Below are positions 12,124 through 25,048 of a DNA stretch of 64,000 nt, one piece after another. Source of the stretch: Corallium rubrum (lineage: Eukaryota; Cnidaria; Anthozoa; Scleralcyonacea; Coralliidae); contig OZ035997.1 of assembly GCA_964035015.1 (NCBI GenBank), positions 21,274,795 through 21,338,794 on the forward strand, in the 5' to 3' direction. A program made the position numbers and the translations under genes. How positions within the stretch are numbered: the first letter of the stretch is position 1; every line of letters begins with the position of its first letter. The notes beneath the pieces were generated by a model that saw only the letters and a list, made by a program, of their open reading frames with translations, made no database searches and was not told the origin of the DNA.

Positions 12124-15037
12124 GTGGTGTAATTCTGTCCCCGGTGAAAATTCGTTCATGAATTGATGAACTTTCATGGGTCGTTCATGAATGTTCATGT
12201 CCGTTCATGAATAGTTCATGTTCAGTTCATCAAAAATGAAACATGTTGTTCATGAACAATTGTTCATGAACTATTCATGAATGTATTTCATGAACAGTTC
12301 ATGAAGTTTGATGAACAACAAATTAGTTCATGAACTTTATGTTCATTATGTTGTATCGTTCATGATTGTTCATGAATATTCATAGGAAATCTATTGATTA
12401 TTTCATGAACTTATTATTCATGAAAATTTCATGAACTTGTTCATGAATATTTAATGAAATTTTGATGCACAAAAGTCACAATTTTGACAAAATACAGTTA
12501 TTCATGAATCATGAAAGGTTCATGAAATTTGGTCATGAACATTTCATCGGTCATGAACAATACATTTCATGAAATGTACTAATTTGACTCCACTGCATGT
12601 AGCGCAGAAACTTTGCGCTGTGACACAAATCCGCATGTCTTTGTTGCCAGTTAAGGTTTTACTGCAAAATTGGTCTGAGGCTTCTTATTTTAGACATTTT
12701 ACACAGTGAGGCTAATGGCTAAATATAGACTAGCTAGATTCAAAAAGTCAAAACGTACCGTAATTCATTTTAGTCTAGGTTAAAGTGAAGAATGAGCCGT
12801 TTAGTCATAATGCTATATAGTTGTCTGAATGAGCGCATGCACTTTTACTTTGAATTTTTCTATTTTGACCCAATAATTGGCATGAAATAGCAAAGCCGAA
12901 GAGATAATTACTTAATCTCTTGCCAACATAATTATTATCGAATATAAAGGATGTTAATAGACTTGTAGCAGTAGCAGTTCTCGCATCTGCGATCTAGCTA
13001 ACACAATAATACCTATAAATCCTAAGACTCCTAAGACTAGACTAAATAAAATATACAATTGAGGCATTGAAGCTTTTTCCAATCCCGTCAGAGATGCGTG
13101 CTTGCGGCTATAATATGATAGTGCGTAATTCAATCCCGTTCAAGTGTCATTACCATTTTGGCGCCTGTCCTTGAACATTTGAATATTGTGCGTTAAAAGC
13201 CGTTGATACATGGAATGGATAATTCCACACAGTCTGGTGAACGTCCTAAAGAAAGGAGGAAAAATGCGCTGGTACTTACATTTAATGTTGCTATAGCTCT
13301 CAGTCTTCTGAAATTCTCTTCAACGTTTACAAAGAACCAAATTAACAATCGGTGCCATTCAGAGGTAAATCCATGTCAAATTGTTTCTTCTCTGTGTCAT
13401 GTAGTCCGGTTGCAATGCTTGGTTATAATCTGTATTACTGGGGGTTTTTTCGTAGTCCTATCAACATTCTGTCTAAGCGTTTAATTGAGTTTCTTCAAAT
13501 GCTTTGTCTGATTTTCTCACCACTTCTGTGGCTAATGGTTTTGTAAAGCGCGTGGCTTTAATATTTGTGAAGGATCTTAGAGCGATTTTTGATACGATAT
13601 TACCAACTTCTAATTTAGATGCATGTTATGTGAACGACAGTCCGCGGATTGTGCCGTGGTTTCACTAAACCAGAAGTTGGTGATATTTATCGCATCAAAA
13701 ATCGCAGGTGTTACTTGTTATAACTCGGCCGATGGGTAAACTATATAAGGTTTATATTACGGCCGTTTATACGAGAGCCGATAAGACGCGCCTTGATCTG
13801 ACCCATTTATATATTTATCTTTGTACCTTTTTATACAAGTGTTTCGCGTCTTGTGTAAGCCGCGTCCTGTGTATAAGTTGCGTTATTAGCTACAAACGGC
13901 CCTAATGAATCCAATTACGCATTCCTTATAATATAACGAATATGTTTTGTTACTGTTACAAGTGTTTCGCGTCTTGTGTAAGCCGCGTCCTGTGTAAGTT
14001 GCGTTAAGCTCGCCTACAAACGGCCCTAATGAATCCAATTACGCATTCCTTATAATATATAACGAATATGTTTTGTTACAAGTGTTTCGCGTCTTGTGTA
14101 TAAAGTCTATAAAGCCGCGTCCTGTGTAAGTCGCATTATTAGCTCTGGTATAAACTGCCCTAATGAATCCTTATAATATAACGAATATGTCGACATCACC
14201 ATTGAGTCATTTTAACGAACAACGTTCACGAACACTTCATGAAAGGATTATCAACGTTCACTAGAAAACTACAAGTTCATGAGGTATTCGGCGAACTGTG
14301 CAATTTTCATAAATCCGCGACTAAATGTTCACGAGTCATTTCATGAACGTTTCATCAAATGAATATTGAAACGTATACGAGTTCAATTCAATTTTCATGA
14401 ATATCGAGCGCTCATGAGTCATTTCATGAACACTGTTCATCAATATTGATTTACATACAAGTTCATGAACAATATATTCATGAACTCTAATTTTCATGAA
14501 TTCGGCCATTTAATGTTCACGAGTCTTCTAATGAACAGTTCATGAACAATATTCATGAACACTTCATGAACTCAAAACTTCATGAACGTGGTTGTTCATG
14601 AATTCCGATTTTCATGAATTCGGCCATTTAATGTTCATGAGTCTTTTCATGAACAGTTGATGAACAATATTCATGAACACTTCATGAACTCAAAACTTCA
14701 TGAACGTGGTTGTTCATGAATTATTCATGAACTCCAATTTTCATGAATTCGGCCATTTAATGTTCATGAGTCTTTTCATGAACAGCTCATGAACATTATT
14801 CATCAATTGTTCATCAAAAATTCGTGAACTTATCTTGAAATTTAGTTCTTGAACTGTTCATGAACACAAATGTTCATGAACTTATGGTTCATGAACTATC
14901 ACTTTCATGAACTGTGCCATTTAATGTTCATGCATGGGCATGAACTGTTCATGTACTTATCATGGATGTTCATGAACAAAATTCATGAACTATTCATGAA
15001 CAATTCATCAAATTTTCGCCGGGGGTCCCAACACCAC
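12124..15037. mobile_element. Element with TTCATGAA subterminal arrays
   Basis: Short inverted ends (GTGGTGT ... ACACCAC) are followed inward by CCGGTGAAAATT on the left and AATTTTCGCCGG on the right. Both sides then enter long arrays of GTTCATGAAC-type palindromic words (about 12152-12570 and 14225-15009). The middle holds a 120-bp tandem repeat and a short inverted pair (13579-13711) but no transposase, so it appears non-autonomous. The layout mirrors CACTA-like elements. No target duplication could be found, so the outermost bases are uncertain. Confidence 0.6.
13835..14195 (+). repeat. Three-copy tandem repeat, period about 120 bp
   Basis: Units starting ACAAGTGTTTCGCGTCTTGT begin at 13835, 13958 and 14078. 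Each runs through AAGCCGCGTCCTGTGTA and CGGCCCTAATGAATCC to AACGAATATGTTTTGTT. The third unit is the most divergent. Confidence 0.8.
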
Positions 15038-15135
15038 ACAAGAGTCTGGGGGTGAGACAGCATGCTGTATGTGCTCCACTAAGAAAATGTTTTTATTAAT
15101 ATATGGATTTGGTCACTTTATTTTGAAATTTACAG

Positions 15136-15320
15136 ATGGCAAAGTCATGTATGTAATGAAATACTTGCCAACAGTATTTGGAAGGCAGAAGACATCGAAA
15201 AAAACAGTTGAGCATTTACATGAATTGAAGGTGAGATACTTGAAATTTAAATATTTTCTTGTTATGTCTGCTAGGCACGTGCAGTTATGTTTAGATGTAA
15301 GAAAGCCCATACGAAAATGT
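15136..15320 (+). pseudogene. Unrecognised coding exons interrupted by a repeat element
   Basis: An exon at 15136-15230 (acceptor TTTACAG, donor GTGAGA) encodes GKVMYVMKYLPTVFG and a Lys/Thr-rich helix. A second begins at 15275 after TGCTAG (ARAVMFRCKKAHTK) and runs straight into the GAATATTC array. Related-looking coding resumes at 30784-31104. They look like parts of one gene of the 25-kb element broken by the 15311-30738 insertion. I do not recognise the protein. Confidence 0.35.
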
Positions 15321-15573
15321 TCTATAGAATATGTCATTGAATATTCAATGAATATTCCATTGAATATTCAATGGAATATTCTAAGACATATTGGGACTTA
15401 TTCCTTAGAATATTCAATAGAATATTCCTTAGAATATTCAATAGAATATTCCTAACATTCTTTAGAATATTCAATAGAATATTCCTAATATTCTTTAGAA
15501 TATTCAATAGAATATTCCTAATATTCTTTAGAATATTCCTAATATTCTTTAGAATATTCAATAGAATATTCTT

Positions 15574-15578
15574 TATGT

Positions 15579-15618
<40 letters not shown>
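15574..15618. repeat. (AT)n microsatellite
   Basis: A pure AT dinucleotide tract follows the left GAATATTC array. Confidence 0.9.
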
Positions 15619-15624
<6 letters not shown>

Positions 15625-15905
15625 TAATATTAAGATTACACTTTATAGAATATTATATAAAATGTTTCATAGAAAATTTTCAATTCAAATGAAAATAATA
15701 TATATTTAATGATTGATATGGAAAGAAATTGGATGGTCTATATCCCAATAATCATATTAAATAACAAAATATTAAAAACTACATAATATTAGACGATCTT
15801 AAGACATTTCTAAAATTTCTAATACAGGCAAATTCTAAGTTGTATTCAAACTACAAAAATATATATATATATATGTATAAAATATAATCACTATAAACAA
15901 GTTCA

Positions 15906-17763
15906 TTAACAATCATTTTTGACTTGAGTTAGTTTCTCCTTTGCCCTAATAACTTTAACAATATTGTTCATTTTCGTTTTCATGATTTGTTGTACATGAG
16001 CAACAGTGACCCCATATTTCTTTGACACAAATTCTATAAAAATAAATGTCTAATAAATATTGAGATGTTCCCAGTTATCTATATGTACGTATAGAACGTA
16101 CTACACAAAGTTATTGAAATAATTATTGTAAATCACATTGGCTGTACAACCCTTCGTTAAAACGTACTATATAATATTATAACATGCGATTTAGTGTAAA
16201 CCTCTAAAACAACTATAGTTATAAAGTAACGTCAATACCAGTCATAACAAAAGAAAAACTCACCACATATACTGTTGACTGTCTCAGGGTCAAGTTGGGG
16301 TTTAGCCTCTTTATCCTTGCATTTGATGCCTTCCCAGTAATTGTATGTGTATAAAGGACCTCACGGCTCCACAGCATTGACATCACACAACAAGTGAAGT
16401 CTTTAAGGTTTGTCTTTGATTTTAAAATCTTAATTTGTGCTTTGGAAAGGGTGACACTTGGGCACAAGGTAATCTGAAAACAAATAACAATACAACAGTA
16501 TTTTAGTTACAATTATTGAGAGTAATACTTGAATCTATTATTTTTATTTAACAATTAGATTACAAGATTTCTATGGAGTGGTAGTTGATGAGGGGAGGGC
16601 AAATTAGTAGAAATTTGTAGTTCACCCTCGGAAAGTTCAGACTTCAGAATACGTCACGAGATATGAAAGCCATTGTCTTAGGTGATTGTTTCGATCAACA
16701 TGCATCTACAGTATATATACTATAGACCATCGACAGATACATAACAAGTACCATAGCCTATCGGAATACAGCATTTGCAATAGTACTCGAATAAGTGTTT
16801 ACTAATACTTATTAAGGGCACTGATTTGGTAGAAAGTTACTCCAACAGGGGGAGGTGATTATTTGAGAGGGGCACTAAAATTATTGCAAACCCTGACACT
16901 ATTAACCCAGACCCCAATCCTAATATAAGATTTCAGTTTGTTCATACCAGGTATATAGAGAATTAAGAGCTGACAATTACAAATCGATGTGGCAAAATTA
17001 AACTAAAAATTACAGTAAGTGTAGTTGTAGCTATACTGAATACTCACTAAGTCAGACTCAGCAACTTCCAACTCTGATGCTGAAACACGTGGCGATGATG
17101 ACCGAGAGGACTGTGATGACGAGGGGGTTGATATATCAGACACAGTAACATGGTCAATTGATGTTGAGTTTGACGATAATCTCTCCACTTGTTTCCTCAA
17201 GTCTTTCACTACATCTTTTAGTGAAGGTATATCTAGAGGAAACAAAAATTATATTATTAAAACATGCCAGAATGGAATAATTATTTGTAAATACATATAG
17301 ATCTGCATGTATAAAAATACCACATGGGCAGCAATGGTCTTAATTACCATAAATGGTGACAAATAATTATTTAATTGTTCATTTGTAAACAAACTTAACT
17401 GACCCATAAAACCTGACCCATAAACTCTGACCCTAACTGGATTTACATGTAATTCCAATGACTGTCAGAGAATGAAGCAATTTAATTTAATGATTTTGAA
17501 GTCAATTTGACAAAAATTCAACCTGATTAATATGTAGTAGTTGTAAAAGTGTCCAGGTATTCTAAAGTAATACCTATACAACTCAACTATATAAAGAGTT
17601 GTAACATGGTCAATTGATGTTGAGTTTGACGATAATCTTCTGCCTGAAGATTCTTTTTTAGATGAAACAGCCTGTTGCAGACTTTTGAGGTAAGCGAAAA
17701 TCTATATTTTCTCTAACTATATGTTATCGAGCACTCTGCGTTTCGTAGACCAAAACCCACACG

Positions 17764-17794
<31 letters not shown>

Positions 17795-18769
17795 CACTGT
17801 GAAAGACGGTCTTTGTTATTCCTCTGGCTCTGATATAAATCTGCCACACAGTGATGCATTAATGAATAGGTTGTTCTTTGTGACACATTAATTTCTAATG
17901 TTGCTGACTATTTAGCAAATGTAGAATAAAATGGCACAGGATTTTGATAATTGGACACTGGTAAATTATACAATTAATTTCTAGTAAAACACTTGCATCT
18001 ATATTATAATAATTAGGTAAATTAAAACCTTACATTCAGCATTCTGAATAACACTATGCAGATGTTGAATTTCTTTCTCTTTTCTTTGAAGCTTTTGTTG
18101 GAGAAAAGCATTCTTTTGTTTCAGACGATCAATCTCATCATTCAAGTCTTCCTATAAAGAGTTAAAGAGGAGCCAGTTACTGTAAGGTGGCTAGGACATG
18201 TGCTGCAGAAAGATGATGATGACTGAGTATGGAAGTGTATGTCGCTTGAGGGTGCAAGAGGACGAGGGAGGCCAAGGATGACATGAAGTCAGGTGGCAGA
18301 AAGAGAATGTGGGCTGATGAGGGATGATGCACATGATCGTGCTGAGTGGACTGTGGAGTATACTAATTCGAGCATACTAAGGATAAGAATTAAACAACCA
18401 ATTTCCTTATACAGTCGTGGAAACAAAAGCGTTTCAAAAAATATTGAGCAGTTCATTTGCTAACTTTTAACCGATTCATGTGATGAGTTCCACAAACATT
18501 TTATGAAACTCCTTGAAAAACCCCTAACTAAACTTCCTCTGCTAAGTAATCATAAGGATGAAAGCAGGAAGTGAAACTAATTTGAAATATCCACTTGCCA
18601 ACAAACTTTGCCAAGTATTTGAGGAACTCATCAGGAATACATGAATTGGTAAATATGGATTGCTCAATATTTTTCGGGACACTTCTATTGCCATGACTGT
18701 TATACATACATATAATTTGGCATCTGTTTCATGACTTTCATCATCTTGCAATTCACTTGTGTTGGTGTC
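15906..18769 (-). CDS. CACTA accessory gene with BEN-like C-terminal domain
   Basis: A spliced minus-strand gene. Exons read about 18769-18715, 18151-18034, 17232-17048, 16473-16264 and 16033-15906 (stop TAA at 15906-15908). In order they encode an acidic stretch (ELQDDESHETDAK), a coiled coil (LNDEIDRLKQKNAFLQQKLQ), a Ser-rich linker, and a domain with LCPSVTLSKAQ, FTCCVMSMLWSREVL, THTITGKASNA and, in the last exon, YGVTVAHVQQIMKTKM. The last part resembles the DNA-binding BEN domain (SREVL...SVTGK...K..). A small frameshift lies near 16316 in exon 4, so this copy may be dead. It is divergent from the transposase gene, with about 560 bp between them. By analogy with plant TNPA it may bind subterminal repeats; that is inference. 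Confidence 0.6.
17601..17638 (+). repeat. 38-bp duplicate of an accessory-gene exon segment
   Basis: These bases (GTAACATGGTCAATTGATGT onward) are identical to 17145-17182 inside an exon of the BEN-like gene and lie in the upstream intron in the same orientation. This looks like a small local duplication. Confidence 0.75.
18168..18364 (+). pseudogene. Reverse transcriptase C-terminal tail fragment
   Basis: Translation gives RWLGHVLQKDDDD, a stop, then GARGRGRPRMT and RDDAHDRAEW. This is the well-known tail of many non-LTR reverse transcriptases (RWxGHV...RGRPxxTW). Two in-frame stops and the missing remainder show it is a dead fragment inside an intron of the BEN-like gene. Confidence 0.65.
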
Positions 18770-19325
18770 CTGTTCAAAATTTTTAAAAAGGGGACTTTAC
18801 TATTACCTGCACTCATTGTACTGTAGCAACATACAACTTGGGGAAAAAATGATGAAAAAATAATAAATACTACACTGTACACTTCTCAAAACTACATGGA
18901 GCTTTAGGATTACACACAAGTCACACTGACAAGGTTGAACTACCCAAAGAATGTGTGTAGTTTAAAATCTAATTCATAAAATGTTGACGTTAACATTTAC
19001 AAATAATTTCACATTACTGCTTTGGTTTGCGAAGTTGGATATGCATTCGGAAGTTTGTTTGATGCCAATGATGTGCTTTTATTGTAATAGTGACCACATA
19101 AAGGCATTTGAAAATAAGTGAGAAAATAAGCTGCAGCTTTGATAACCTTGTATATAAATAATTAATGCTTGAGGTTGCATGAATGGTCATGCGCAAAGTA
19201 GTAGCTAAAAGCTGGAACCGGTGTTTTGACATCATTAGGGGTTGTCATATAATGGCAGTTGTTTAAACCATAATAAATCTTTAATTTTTAAAACTTTTTG
19301 TGACAAGTGATTGGGTTTTTTGCAG

Positions 19326-22300
19326 GATTTAGAAGATGGTAATACTCCAATTTACCCTGGTGCAACAATGACCAAGAATCAAAGTCTTCTCTTAATATTG
19401 AGTTTTATGTTGAGACACAAATTGACAGATGTGGCTTTAACGGATCTACTCATGCTCTTAAACACATTCTTCCCTGACACTGTGCCATCTACAAAGTATC
19501 GGTTCTACAAGTCATTTAAGATGGAGAATTCTGAGGTACAGTATGTTTTAGAAGCATTTAATATTATTATTACATGTTTTGAATGTTTTGTTGATGTTGT
19601 AAAAGTTATCTATAATTATATCTATCTACCTGTATATCTATCTATCTGATATCTTGAAATTTGAATAAGAAGTTTGAAATAGGATACCAGATTTACAGAA
19701 TAGCTGCATTGCTTATGACCACAGTTAATAGATGAATATGGTTTGGATACTCAACAGAAGCACAATAGAACTCATTATCTATGTTATTGTCCCGTTTATT
19801 CAAAAGCGGTCGCTTTCGCATCATGTGATCCCATTGTATTTTTTGTATAGTGAGGCAATCCTCCAATAACAACCTTTAGATGTATTATTGTTTAAACAGC
19901 ATGCATGAGCGAGTAAACCAAAACATTTCTATTGGATGATTGCCTTATTATACAGAAAATACAATGGGATCACATGATGCGCAAGCGACAAGCGTTTGCA
20001 TAAACTATCCTCAACATAGATAATGAGTTCTATTGTGCTTCTGTTGAGTATCCAAACCATGTTCATCTATTAACTGTGCTTATGACCTAGTACTCAATAT
20101 ATGATGCATGTGAGATATAATATGTTAAATATTAAAGAATTATTGGATGAGGCTGAGCAGGATATCAGAATTATTCAGACCGAGGTCAGCGTTATCTGCC
20201 GAAGCGAAGCTGAGATAAATACGAGATTTACTTTGTCTGTGCCGAAATACGAATAATTATATGTAGGCTCTCAACCAATGAGAATACGAGAATATAGTAC
20301 AATGAATAATAAATATTTTTATTTGTAGATTCACTATTATTGCTCATCGTGCAAGTCGTATATGGGAAAAGACCAAAGCCCAAGGGAATGTGAATCTTGT
20401 AAAACTCCTTTTTCTGGTTCAGAGAGCATGAAAGATGGCAATTATTTTATTTATATACCAGTTAAACAGCAAATCAAAGCTATGCTATCTGACCCTAAGC
20501 TGTATGCACTGCTGACCAACCGGAATTTAGAAACGCTCATCAATACGGAAACTGTGAATGATGTCACTACATCAAGCCTCTATAAAGAACTTATAGAAAG
20601 CCATGGTTTAACTGGCAATGATATATCCTTGACGTGGAATACAGATGGTGTCCCTATTTTCAACTCATCGAAATTTTCGATATGGCCACTACAAGCTTTC
20701 TTAAACGAACTTCCCCCTCATCTACGAGGAAAAAACATTTTGCTAGTGGGTTTATGGTTTGGTGGGAAGCCTGTCATGAATACTTTCCTCAAACCATTTG
20801 TCGACGAATGTTCAAAATTGCAAGAAGATGGTTTCTTATTTTCCAATGAGCTTTCACCAAGGAAGGTTTTCCCTCTTTTTTTCTGTGGAGATGCACCAGC
20901 TAGAGCAATTGTAAGAAATTCCAAACAATTCAATGGGTGCTATGGGTGTGATTGGTGCGAGAGTCCTGGTGTAGCTGTGCAACAAAACAGGGGCCCACCA
21001 GTCCGTTACTATCCACACAGAACACCTGTTGTCGTGCGAAGTGCACTGAACCAAGCTCTGTATGCCATGGAGGCTTTACCAAACAAACCAGTGAAAGGAG
21101 TTAAGGGAATGACTGTAGTGGATGTTTTGCCCACTTTTGAGATGGTGAGAGGCATTGCTACAGATTATATGCACTGTGTGTGTCAAGGTGTGACAAAACA
21201 AATTGTGAATCTGTGGTTGGACAGTAAAAATCATGCTGAGGGTTTTTACATTGGTAGGAAATTGGCATTGGTAGACAAAAGGTTGTTGAGCATAAGCCCA
21301 CCAAGTGAAATGCATCGAGCACCCCGGAGTCTTTCTGAAAGATGCTTTTGGAAAGCATCAGAATGGCGAGCTTTTCTTTTTTATTGTCTGGTCATCTTAC
21401 ATGGAATTTTACCACCAAGATATTTAAATCATTTGTTTCTTTATGTGTATGGTGTTTATACTCTTTTGGGAGATTCCATTTCTCACGAATCTATCATTCT
21501 TTCTGAAGCTTGTTTAACAAAATTTGTTATTCAGATGGAAGAATTATATGGTCTTAAGTGTTGTACGTTCAATGTTCATTGTTTAACACATCTTGCTCAA
21601 TGTGTTAAAGATTGTGGCCCATTGTGGGCTACGTCTGCTTTCACTTTTGAGGCAAATAATCATGTCCTCATAAATATGTTCAGTGGAACACAATATGTTC
21701 CTCATCAGATTGTAAATACATTTCTACTCCAGAACAAGGTGGCAGTGCTTGCAAGGTCATGCATTGATGGAAGATCCAGTTCTACAGTCGCAAATGCTGT
21801 TCACAAGTTGACTGACAACCGCAAATATCAATGTAGTGTTGGTGATGGTCTAGCTACGCTAGGTTCAGAGAGATTTACTGTGGTTGATGCTCGCAAGGCT
21901 CTTGCTGTGCAAAATCTCTTGGGTGAAGATGTTGTAAGTAGATCAGCAGTATTGTATGACCGATTTATTTATGATCATAACTTGTATTCGAGTAACAATT
22001 ATACCAGGGCAAAGCGACACAGTAACTGTAGTGTGTCATTTGTTCATCCTAACTATGTATATGGTGTGATACTAGGGCTATTGGTAATCAGGCCCTCGTG
22101 TCAATGTGATGTTGGAAGTATTCAGTACTGTAAATGTGTAGAATACAAATTAGTAATGATACAACCTATGATTGTTTCTGATAGAACATTAGTTAGAGAT
22201 CCAGATTTTAATGTTACTAGTAAATTTATTCCTGAAGTGCTAGCTACAGATGATATAGTGGCTATATTCCCATCACACATTAAACGGAAATGTATTTGTG

Positions 22301-22359
22301 TATCGATAGAAAACAAAACATTTATTTGCTCTTTACCATATCGAATATATGGTGACTAG
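19326..22359 (+). CDS. Tnp2/CACTA-type transposase
   Basis: Two exons (19326-19535 and 20329-22359) join in phase 0, giving MENSE followed by a zinc-binding CxxC pair (YYCSSCKSY ... CESCKTPF). Upstream exons with the start codon were not found. In the main exon, counting from the internal Met at 20362, NTDG lies at about 93-96, GDAPARA at about 176-182, a CxxCxxC knuckle (YGCDWC) at 194-199, DYMH at 268-271 and FTFEANN at about 428-433. These are the conserved blocks of the transposase_21/Tnp2 family, and D95, D177 and E430 are the likely catalytic acids. The long exon is uninterrupted, so this protein could be active. An 8-bp-TSD MITE sits in its intron. The enzyme would cut CAC-ended transposon termini in the nucleus. 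Confidence 0.85.
19720..20078. mobile_element. MITE with 8-bp target duplication (hAT- or P-like)
   Basis: Inverted ends CACAGTTAATAGATGAA run for about 140 bp each and flank a short middle. CTTATGAC directly repeats on both sides (19712-19719 and 20079-20086). An 8-bp duplication fits hAT or P. The element lies inside the transposase intron. A related segment (ATTGGTTGATTGCTTCATTA) lies at about 40699. Confidence 0.8.
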
Positions 22360-22756
22360 CTGTATTAAAGTGTCTATGATGTAAAATAACTGTTTTACTA
22401 TATATACATTTAATTTTAAAGTCTCTATGATGTGACATATAAAGTACTATGTTGCTCGACAGATACAGTAGGACAAGTAAGAAATTATTTTACTCGAGAA
22501 AAAAAGTAGCAATGTATACAAGCCTACAAGGTTGCATGTTCATGCCAACTAAAACAAATTTAACAAAAAAAACAGTTTTTCATTGCTTTGTGGACACTTT
22601 CAATACATTTCATAAACTGTATGTAATTGTATAAATATAGTATCACAGCTAGTAATAATGTTATTCTGATTATGTAGATAAAATAGTTTTCAATATGGAT
22701 AATTTATGATATATATATATATGGGTCACCAACACCATTAAATTAAGTATCTTTTC

Positions 22757-22937
22757 CAGGCGCGGATTTAGACTTAGTTGCATAAATTATAGACAGTTCA
22801 TGAACAACCCTATTGGTTGTGCTTTTCTTAAGAATAATTCAGAACAAAAACCTATCCAATAGGATTGTTATTCACTGGTATTTTGAATTTCAAATTCTAA
22901 ATCTAATTTATGCGACTAACTTCTAAATCCGCACCTG
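22757..22937. mobile_element. Short hAT-like MITE
   Basis: Inverted ends CAGGCGCGGATTTAGA and, mirrored, CAGGTGCGGATTTAGA enclose 180 bp. TTTTC lies on both flanks (22752-22756 and 22938-22942). CAGGNGCGGAT ends are common in hAT elements, but the 5-bp flank is shorter than the usual 8-bp duplication. Confidence 0.55.
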
Positions 22938-22942
22938 TTTTC

Positions 22943-24148
22943 ATAATTAATTAAACTGTCTTGTAAATAGTCAACATTTTTTTTGAGTAAATCTACTGAA
23001 TAATATAGTCTCATTTTTCACATATTGAAAATATCATCATTTATGCATTCAAATGTCATGTTTGATTCTCATTGGTCTGCTGATTTCCTGTGTATGCTGT
23101 CGATATTCCAACATCTTAAATGTAATCGCCATGATTTATATTATCACCATACAGTAGGAACATGGAACTTACATTTGTATATGGCATCTTGAATGCATAA
23201 TATGAACAATTATTGCTTAAATTCAGATAATGTAAAATTTTATCTAGACCTGAAACCACTGTCAATGCTATATAAATCAGTCTTTGACTGTCAACATTGA
23301 CATGCTATAATGTCTAAATAATTATTTACATCATCTCAGTAAATAATACAGTAGTTTGTATATATATTAGTTAACTGATACTTATAATAATTTACTTAAT
23401 AAAGTTCGTAACTGGTTGCATGATCAAGTTGTAATGTTATGCAAAATACATTTTTGTCAATAATAATTAATTGTCTTCAGATATCTTCTCTTGTGTTTAG
23501 TAAAATAATTCTGAAATTTAAAGTGATAAACTACCAATCGTATTATTATGTTTGCTAATGGCATGGTAGTAATACAATTGGCAGTTTAACCACATGATAT
23601 TTTTCTTCTCGTATTTTGGGTTAAATTTATTAAAGAACACTTTTGATTAAAAAATTGGTGGTCACTGGACGAGTTGGCTATATAAACACACTTAATTAAA
23701 CTGTATTTTAATTGTGGCCATTTTGCAACGTCACTATGCTGCGCACTATTACTGAATTGGTTTAATTCACATTATGTTTCCTATGGAATTACTTTTAGGT
23801 TCTGATTAAGTGTTCAAAGAAGCTTAGCTCCTTAATTACCGTAATTACACAAAATGATTAAAAATCCCATAATTAAAATATTTCGTAGTGTAATGCAGAT
23901 TAAATATTATAATTAATTAATGTGGTCAATCTAATTGTCTATTACATAAAGATGGCCGGGTGATGAATGGGAAGATTTAAAAAATCTGTATATTTTTTCT
24001 CTCATTTATAAAACACCTACAGCTTTTCGTCATATAGAGAAAGTAAATCTACAGAATTTCCTAGAAATACCATATTCAAAACTTTTATAAAGGAATATAT
24101 TTCCAAATTATATATAAATTATATTCTATATTTATAATAAATTTGAAA
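22943..24148. other. No recognised feature
   Basis: AT-rich sequence downstream of the Tnp2-type transposase. No coding stretch, RNA gene or repeat terminus was recognised. Confidence 0.4.
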
Positions 24149-24275
24149 CCCTATAGAATATTCCAGTATCATTATGGAATATTCTATGGAATATTCTAAA
24201 TCATATAGAATATTCTACATAAGTAGATAACCCCCCCCATCCAGCGTACAAAGGGATGCCGCCTCATTAAATATT

Positions 24276-24401
24276 CGGTGTGACGCCCGGTGTGACGCCC
24301 CCGTGTGACGCCCGGTGTGACGCCCCCGTGTGACGCCCGGTGTGACGCCCCCGTGTGACGCCCGGTGTGACGCCCCCGTGTGACGCCCGGTGTGACGCCC
24401 G
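24276..24401 (+). repeat. GC-rich tandem repeat GTGTGACGCCC, left end
   Basis: Alternating 12- and 13-bp units (GTGTGACGCCCG, GTGTGACGCCCCC) form a 25-bp period lying just inside the terminus of the palindromic element. The mirror array at 30267-30346 has two fewer 25-bp units. The GC content contrasts sharply with the AT-rich surroundings. Confidence 0.9.
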
Positions 24402-24743
24402 AAGTGTCTGAATTGGCAGAGCTCGTATAGACTTAGATTAATAGCATATAATGAATATTATATTAGGTTTAGAACCTAAATATTCATTCACCCTAGAATC
24501 ATTGCTAGCTAAACCCTTGTTTATAAGTGAAGAAATCGAAAGAAGATAGAATGAGGAGTCAATTCTAAAAGCCATAAGAACGTTTTTAAGTGTCGATATA
24601 TAAACGAAATATTATTTGGCTGCGGGACGGCTGAGTATCGACTTGAATTAATAGCATACATGAATATTATATTAGTTAGAACTTAAATGACCATCTTTAC
24701 CCATTTACTTGGAGATATGTGCCGAATTGTCGCTTATTAGGCT

Positions 24744-24941
24744 TTAGTTTATAAAGTAAACGATGCCTTGAATGAAGAAACCGTTCGGCAAGCTGTTGAA
24801 AAGACATTGAAACACTTTCTTCAGATAAACGGCTGACTCGGCTATTTTATTAACGTCGTCAAGCATCTTGTTAATGTTGCTACGGCAGATATTTGCATAT
24901 TTATCCTCAGTGCACGTGCAGGAGACAAAAGAAAAACTCAT
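24744..24941 (-). CDS. Small 65-aa ORF, left-arm copy
   Basis: ATG-started frame identical to the one at 29729-29926, with Cys near the start (SCTC) and a helical middle (MLDDVNKIAESAVYLKKVF). It is downstream of the ATPase gene on the same strand. The function is unknown, and both arms keeping it open may simply reflect arm identity. Confidence 0.3.
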   Translation of the reverse strand: MSFSFVSCTCTEDKYANICRSNINKMLDDVNKIAESAVYLKKVFQCLFNSLPNGFFIQGIVYFIN

Positions 24942-25048
24942 TAGGGGTCATTAAGAGGATTAAGCGCTTGGGCAAGTTTGGACGACAAGAATAACAGGAG
25001 ACACTGCGTTTAAAAAGATTTATTTCACTTTACAAATATGTCATTTAT

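Noticed and set aside
13203..13546. Hydrophobic open frames inside the TTCATGAA element
   Set aside because: No supported start, two overlapping frames and no family likeness; left unannotated.
15334..15622. Open frames rich in Ile, Asn, Arg and Phe on both strands
   Set aside because: They are translations of the GAATATTC and AT repeats.
20634..21358. Additional frames within the Tnp2 transposase
   Set aside because: Shadows of a long conserved coding exon.
24276..24401. GC-rich regular repeats as a CRISPR or CpG island
   Set aside because: Alternating 12/13-bp units without spacers, mirrored at the other end of the element; they are terminal tandem repeats.
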